A stretch of 6,981 nt of DNA from Nitrososphaerales archaeon. GTDB lineage: Archaea > Thermoproteota > Nitrososphaeria > Nitrososphaerales > CADDZS01. Below the pieces are notes generated by a model. That model saw only the letters and a program-made list of their open reading frames with translations. It was not told the origin of the DNA and did no database searches. Both the position numbers and the translations under genes were made by a program. The stretch covers positions 1-6,981 of the forward strand of contig JASHXQ010000022.1 of the NCBI GenBank assembly GCA_030043455.1. Reading direction: 5' to 3'. Shown here piece by piece: positions 4,789 through 6,981 of the stretch (the stretch's first letter is position 1; each line of letters opens with the position of its first letter).

Positions 4789-6024
4789 ATGGCCAAGGGC
4801 GACGTGGTGGTTCTGGGGGCGGGTTTGATGGGATCCTCGATCGCCATGGATCTGCTGGAAAGCAGCGCTGTGTCAAGAGTGGCGGTGGTCGATTCCAGCA
4901 GCGATCGATTGCGAGCGATGCAGGCAAAAGCCTCCAAACTTTCTGGACTCGACCAGACCACTGGGAGCAATCTCAAGCTCGCGGAGAAGCTCCAAACGGT
5001 GGAAATGGACATTGTCAAAAAGAAGGAAGAGTTGCAGAGCCTCCTTTCAAAGTACGAACTCGGAATTGGAGCTCTGCCGCATGAAATTGCCGAAGAGGCG
5101 GTAAAGTCAGCACTGGAATCCAGCATCAGTTTTGTGGATTTGATCTACTCTTGGCGGCATGACCGATCTACATCGGTCGACACTAAAGCCAAGCAAAGGG
5201 GGGTGACAATTATTCCGGCCTGCGGACTGGCACCGGGGCTCACGAGCATTCTCGCAAAAAACTCGGCCGACCAAATGGAAGAAGTGGACTCCGTGAAAAT
5301 TAAGGTGGGCGGAGTTCCGGAGGTGCCCAAGCAGCCGCTCAACTACAAAGTGGTTTTTTCGATCGAAAGCGTACTTGAAGAATACGTGAGGGACGCCCTG
5401 ATCGTTCGAGATGGTAAGAAGGTGATGGTCCCAGCCCTATCTGAGGTGGAGGAGCTGACCTTTGCAGAGTTCCCTAACCAGAAATTTGAGGCGTTTGTAA
5501 CCGATGGCCTTTCGACTCTGCCTGAAACGCTGAAGCGAGTAAAATTCATGGAGGAAAAGACCATCCGATGGCGGGGACATGCAGATCAAATTCAGCTTTT
5601 GATGGATCTGGGATTTTTTTCGGAAAGGCCGGTGAATCTAAAGACAACTGGCAATCGTGTATCGCCCAGGGCACTTCTCTCTACTCTACTTGACAAGAAG
5701 CTCGCGATGCATCAGGGCGACAAGGACATGACTCTGCTCCGGATCGATGTGCAGGGCAGAAAGCGAAAAGGGGACAAGTCTACGAGGATTCATCAGTACG
5801 AGATGATCGACAAGTTTGAAGCAAACTCCCAGACCACATCCATGGCACGCACGACGGCGCATCCCTGTTCCACTGTCGCTCTGATGTTGTTGGAGGGAAA
5901 GATCACCGAGCGGGGTTTCATTCCTCCAGAGCTTGCGATCAAGGACGATCGTTTCGATGAATTCCTCTCCCGGCTGGAACTCAAGGGCTTGAACATCAAA
6001 GAAAGAGAGTTTCTCGCTGATTAG
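4789..6024 (+). CDS. Saccharopine/lysine dehydrogenase-family oxidoreductase
   Basis: The 411-residue product is a full-length member of the saccharopine dehydrogenase family (COG1748; LYS9 / lysine 6-dehydrogenase type), NAD(P)-dependent enzymes of lysine and 2-aminoadipate semialdehyde metabolism. The N-terminal Rossmann fold has V-V-V-L-G-A-G-L-M-G (GxGxxG at 10-15) with D35 ending strand 2. The motif A-C-G-L-A-P-G (144-150) opens the catalytic domain. GGVPEVPKQPLNYKVVFSIE (174-193) and DGLSTLPETL (239-248) are strongly typical of the lysine-dehydrogenase-like archaeal and bacterial members. The ATG start is preceded by a long purine tract (4761-4787) whose AAGAAGG is only one base from the ATG, unusually close; the AGAAGAAG upstream is better spaced. 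A small ORF follows after 39 bases. Lysine 6-dehydrogenase and a saccharopine reductase role cannot be separated by eye. Confidence 0.88.
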   Translation: MAKGDVVVLGAGLMGSSIAMDLLESSAVSRVAVVDSSSDRLRAMQAKASKLSGLDQTTGSNLKLAEKLQTVEMDIVKKKEELQSLLSKYELGIGALPHEIAEEAVKSALESSISFVDLIYSWRHDRSTSVDTKAKQRGVTIIPACGLAPGLTSILAKNSADQMEEVDSVKIKVGGVPEVPKQPLNYKVVFSIESVLEEYVRDALIVRDGKKVMVPALSEVEELTFAEFPNQKFEAFVTDGLSTLPETLKRVKFMEEKTIRWRGHADQIQLLMDLGFFSERPVNLKTTGNRVSPRALLSTLLDKKLAMHQGDKDMTLLRIDVQGRKRKGDKSTRIHQYEMIDKFEANSQTTSMARTTAHPCSTVALMLLEGKITERGFIPPELAIKDDRFDEFLSRLELKGLNIKEREFLAD

Positions 6025-6063
6025 GGCGTTTCCCTTTTAGGCAGTGAGAAGGACATCCCTTCA

Positions 6064-6366
6064 ATGGCCAAGGGAGGTCGAAAATTCCTTCCCGGGATCC
6101 AGGTCGTAAGAAGGGAATTGTTCTGGAAAGATGCTCCTAGCGAGATTCCCACAACTTTCGTGCCGCTTTCTCCGGAAAAAATTATCCTCAATCAAACTGC
6201 CGACCTACTCGTAGGAGTCTTTCATATTATGTGGTCGGACATGCCACGGCCCCGGACTTATCCTCTTTGCCTGCAAGATGTAATTTCAGCGTCTGGCGAA
6301 TACTTGGGGACGAAGCTGAGATGCGGCAATCCCGGCAAGGATTTGTTTGGAGATTTAGAAACGTAG
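6064..6366 (+). CDS. Small hypothetical protein downstream of the dehydrogenase gene
   Basis: I do not recognise this 100-residue product. It is basic at the N-terminus (MAKGGRK), Pro-rich in the middle, has two cysteines (C69, C87) too far apart for a zinc knuckle, and shows no signal peptide or clear membrane helix; the stretch ADLLVGVFHIMW (46-57) is hydrophobic but short. GAAGGA lies about 12 bases before the ATG, rather distant. Same strand and 39-base spacing suggest co-transcription with the dehydrogenase. Its first 11 bases, ATGGCCAAGGG, equal the first 11 of the dehydrogenase gene. It could be a genuine small gene, a fragment, or a chance ORF. Confidence 0.5.
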   Translation: MAKGGRKFLPGIQVVRRELFWKDAPSEIPTTFVPLSPEKIILNQTADLLVGVFHIMWSDMPRPRTYPLCLQDVISASGEYLGTKLRCGNPGKDLFGDLET

Positions 6367-6370
6367 ATTA

Positions 6371-6388
6371 TCCGGGGGCTCCTCCGGA
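6371..6388 (+). terminator. GC-rich hairpin after the small ORF
   Basis: TCCGGGG and CCTCCGGA-type arms form a seven-pair stem (one G-U) around the loop GCTC, four bases after the small ORF stop. No T-run follows. It may mark the end of the dehydrogenase transcript before the tRNA promoter. Confidence 0.35.
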
Positions 6389-6399
6389 GAATCAAAATG

Positions 6400-6407
6400 A
6401 ATAAATC
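6400..6407 (+). promoter_or_regulatory. Candidate TATA box for tRNA-Thr(TGT)
   Basis: AATAAATC, preceded by purine-rich AAAATG, lies about 40 bases before the tRNA 5' end, a similar spacing to the candidate at the other tRNA. This implies a leader of about 10-15 bases that RNase P would remove. A perfect 6-bp hairpin (AGGAAC/GTTCCT, 6415-6430) lies between it and the tRNA. Confidence 0.4.
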
Positions 6408-6443
6408 AAGTGAAAGGAACGTCGGTTCCTCGCCTTACTATTT

Positions 6444-6549
6444 GCCTCGGTAGCTCAGCCTGGCCAGAGCGAAAACTCTTCTTTCATTGGATGTGTTGCT
6501 CAGTTGCCTTGTAAGCAATAGGTCGCGGGATCAAATCCCGCCCGAGGCT
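6444..6549 (+). tRNA. tRNA-Thr (anticodon TGT), one non-canonical intron
   Basis: The acceptor stem is GCCTCGG/CCGAGGC with T73 at 6549, the D-arm is GCTC-AGCCTGGCCA-GAGC with intact G18-G19, and the anticodon loop CTTGTAA puts TGT at 6510-6512. The T-arm is GCGGG-ATCAAAT-CCCGC. Removing 6473-6503 gives a 75-nt tRNA with a fully paired ATTGC/GCAAT anticodon stem. The acceptor stem, D-stem, variable region and T-stem match tRNA-Thr(GGT) at the left edge, as does the 3' flank. A54 replaces the almost universal T54. CCA is not encoded directly. The T-rich stretch at 6617-6627 may end the transcript. Identity is firm; the intron position is inferred from pairing. Confidence 0.92.
6473..6503 (+). 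other. tRNA-Thr(TGT) intron, position 27/28
   Basis: The exon bases GAGC (6467-6470) pair perfectly with GCTC (6498-6501) as a four-pair central helix. The flanking three-base bulges are GAA and AGT, and AAC/GTT begins the inner helix. Cutting after the second base of each bulge makes A27 pair with U43, completing a Watson-Crick anticodon stem. Other cut choices leave a G-U pair there. The 31-nt intron shows no similarity to those of the other tRNA-Thr. Confidence 0.72.
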
Positions 6550-6616
6550 TCCATCCTTTGAGTTTCGAAGTTATCGACGATGACCGAACTATCGAACTCT
6601 CAAGCTATCGAGGACC

Positions 6617-6627
6617 TTTTTGTTTTT
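6617..6627 (+). terminator. T-rich tract, likely tRNA terminator
   Basis: TTTTTGTTTTT lies 68 bases beyond the tRNA 3' end and before the next promoter. T-runs are the usual intrinsic stop signal for archaeal RNA polymerase. The stretch 6550-6616 between them includes the 16-base trailer shared with the other tRNA-Thr and three TATCGA hexamers. Confidence 0.5.
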
Positions 6628-6639
6628 GCACCGCCTGTC

Positions 6640-6666
6640 AGCTGTATCGCCACCCGATATACAGCT
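6640..6666. promoter_or_regulatory. 8-bp perfect inverted repeat before the exported-protein gene
   Basis: AGCTGTAT (6640-6647) and ATACAGCT (6659-6666) are exact inverted copies around an 11-base loop; an alternative register pairs ATCG with CGAT inside. It ends 30 bases before the TATA-like box of the exported-protein gene, which suits an activator or repressor site. As RNA it would form a stable hairpin. Confidence 0.45.
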
Positions 6667-6686
6667 AATTATTCGTGCACCAACCC

Positions 6687-6704
6687 GAAGAATCCTTATT
6701 AAAA
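6687..6704 (+). promoter_or_regulatory. BRE/TATA promoter of the exported-protein gene
   Basis: GAAGAA (a BRE-like purine run) is followed by TTATTAAAA at 6696-6704. The centre is about 29 bases before the ATG at 6729, so transcription would begin within a few bases of the start codon. This predicts a leaderless or nearly leaderless mRNA, common in archaea. Confidence 0.6.
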
Positions 6705-6728
6705 AAAGTCCCGTTCGAAGCGAGAAGT

Positions 6729-6981
6729 ATGACTCTCGAAATCTCCGAAAAGTCGATGCGGAGAACTGTTCCCTATTTTACAATGGTGACGGTTCTCGCG
6801 GTCCTCAGCCTGTGTGTGACGTCAGCAGCTTACAGCGCAGCTCCCAGCGCGCTCACGACTTATCCTGTGACACTCACTGCCCACCCAATGTCCCAGACAG
6901 TAGCCCCCGGTGCAACGGCTGAAGTAACAATCGCTGAAAAAAACACTGGCAGCTCTACTTTCATGGTAACCGGATGTGTTA
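6729..6981 (+). CDS. Exported protein with signal peptide, 3' end beyond window
   Basis: The frame is open from ATG at 6729 to the window edge (84 codons seen, no stop). The N-terminus has a basic R-R at 11-12, a hydrophobic core TVPYFTMVTVLAVLSL (13-28) and small residues around SAAYSAAPSA, a typical Sec signal peptide with cleavage expected near residues 36-39. The mature part, with TLTAHPMSQTVAPGATAEVT followed by KNTGSSTF, has the look of a beta-sandwich (CARDB/Ig-like) extracellular domain, where P-G-x-x-A-x-V and N-T-G recur. A second ATG at 6756 would also give a good signal peptide; the promoter position favours 6729. Probably a cell-surface or secreted protein; function unknown. Confidence 0.75.
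   Translation, partial: MTLEISEKSMRRTVPYFTMVTVLAVLSLCVTSAAYSAAPSALTTYPVTLTAHPMSQTVAPGATAEVTIAEKNTGSSTFMVTGCV

Noticed and set aside
4713..5126. 137-codon minus-strand ORF rich in Ser, Thr and Arg
   Set aside because: Antisense to the Rossmann domain of the dehydrogenase, with low-complexity composition typical of a shadow frame.
1..6564. Integrative element with attL/attR at the two tRNA genes
   Set aside because: Integration normally gives direct repeats, one of them a tRNA fragment. Here both copies are complete, inverted and have different anticodons, and no integrase is present.
6620..6922. 100-codon plus-strand ORF overlapping the exported-protein gene
   Set aside because: The alternative frame from 6729 gives a clear signal peptide and a well-placed promoter, while this one starts in the T-rich terminator and has no features.

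Overview
The window looks archaeal. Both tRNA genes carry short introns at non-canonical positions that fold into bulge-helix-bulge-like splice motifs. The spliced tRNA-Thr bodies have U73. Several genes have TATA-like boxes about 25-50 bases before the start, and starts are often TTG or GTG. Non-canonical tRNA introns and the tandem-HTH regulator suggest the TACK side of the Archaea (Nitrososphaerota/Thaumarchaeota or a relative); this placement is an inference from style, not from a marker gene.

Layout. The left edge holds an intron-rich tRNA-Thr(GGT) on the minus strand (16-154). Next come a plus-strand pair, an amidohydrolase-2 family metal hydrolase (279-1103) and an overlapping GNAT acetyltransferase (about 1100-1606). 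The GNAT gene ends tail-to-tail, sharing TTAG, with a minus-strand protein of possible PsbP/Mog1-like fold (1603-2178). Upstream of that, also on minus, is a nucleotidyltransferase with similarity to AbiEii/MenT-type enzymes (2322-3146). It is divergent from a two-HTH regulator (3435-4490); their shared intergenic region carries an 8-bp perfect inverted repeat around the nucleotidyltransferase TATA box. After a 298-bp gap with several dyads comes a saccharopine/lysine dehydrogenase-family oxidoreductase (4789-6024) followed by a small unrecognised ORF (6064-6366). A second intron-containing tRNA-Thr, anticodon TGT, lies on plus (6444-6549). The window ends inside a gene for an exported protein (from 6729).

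How it fits together. The two tRNA-Thr genes point outwards and form an inverted repeat whose near-identity continues past both 3' ends, at least to the left window edge. The protein genes between them do not form one obvious pathway. The clearest functional units are the amidohydrolase/GNAT pair, the nucleotidyltransferase/regulator divergent pair, and the dehydrogenase with its small downstream ORF. I see no integrase, transposase, CRISPR array or rRNA. No single new system is proven; the points most worth checking are the tRNA-Thr inverted repeat, the tRNA introns, the operator-like repeat and the nucleotidyltransferase/regulator pair.
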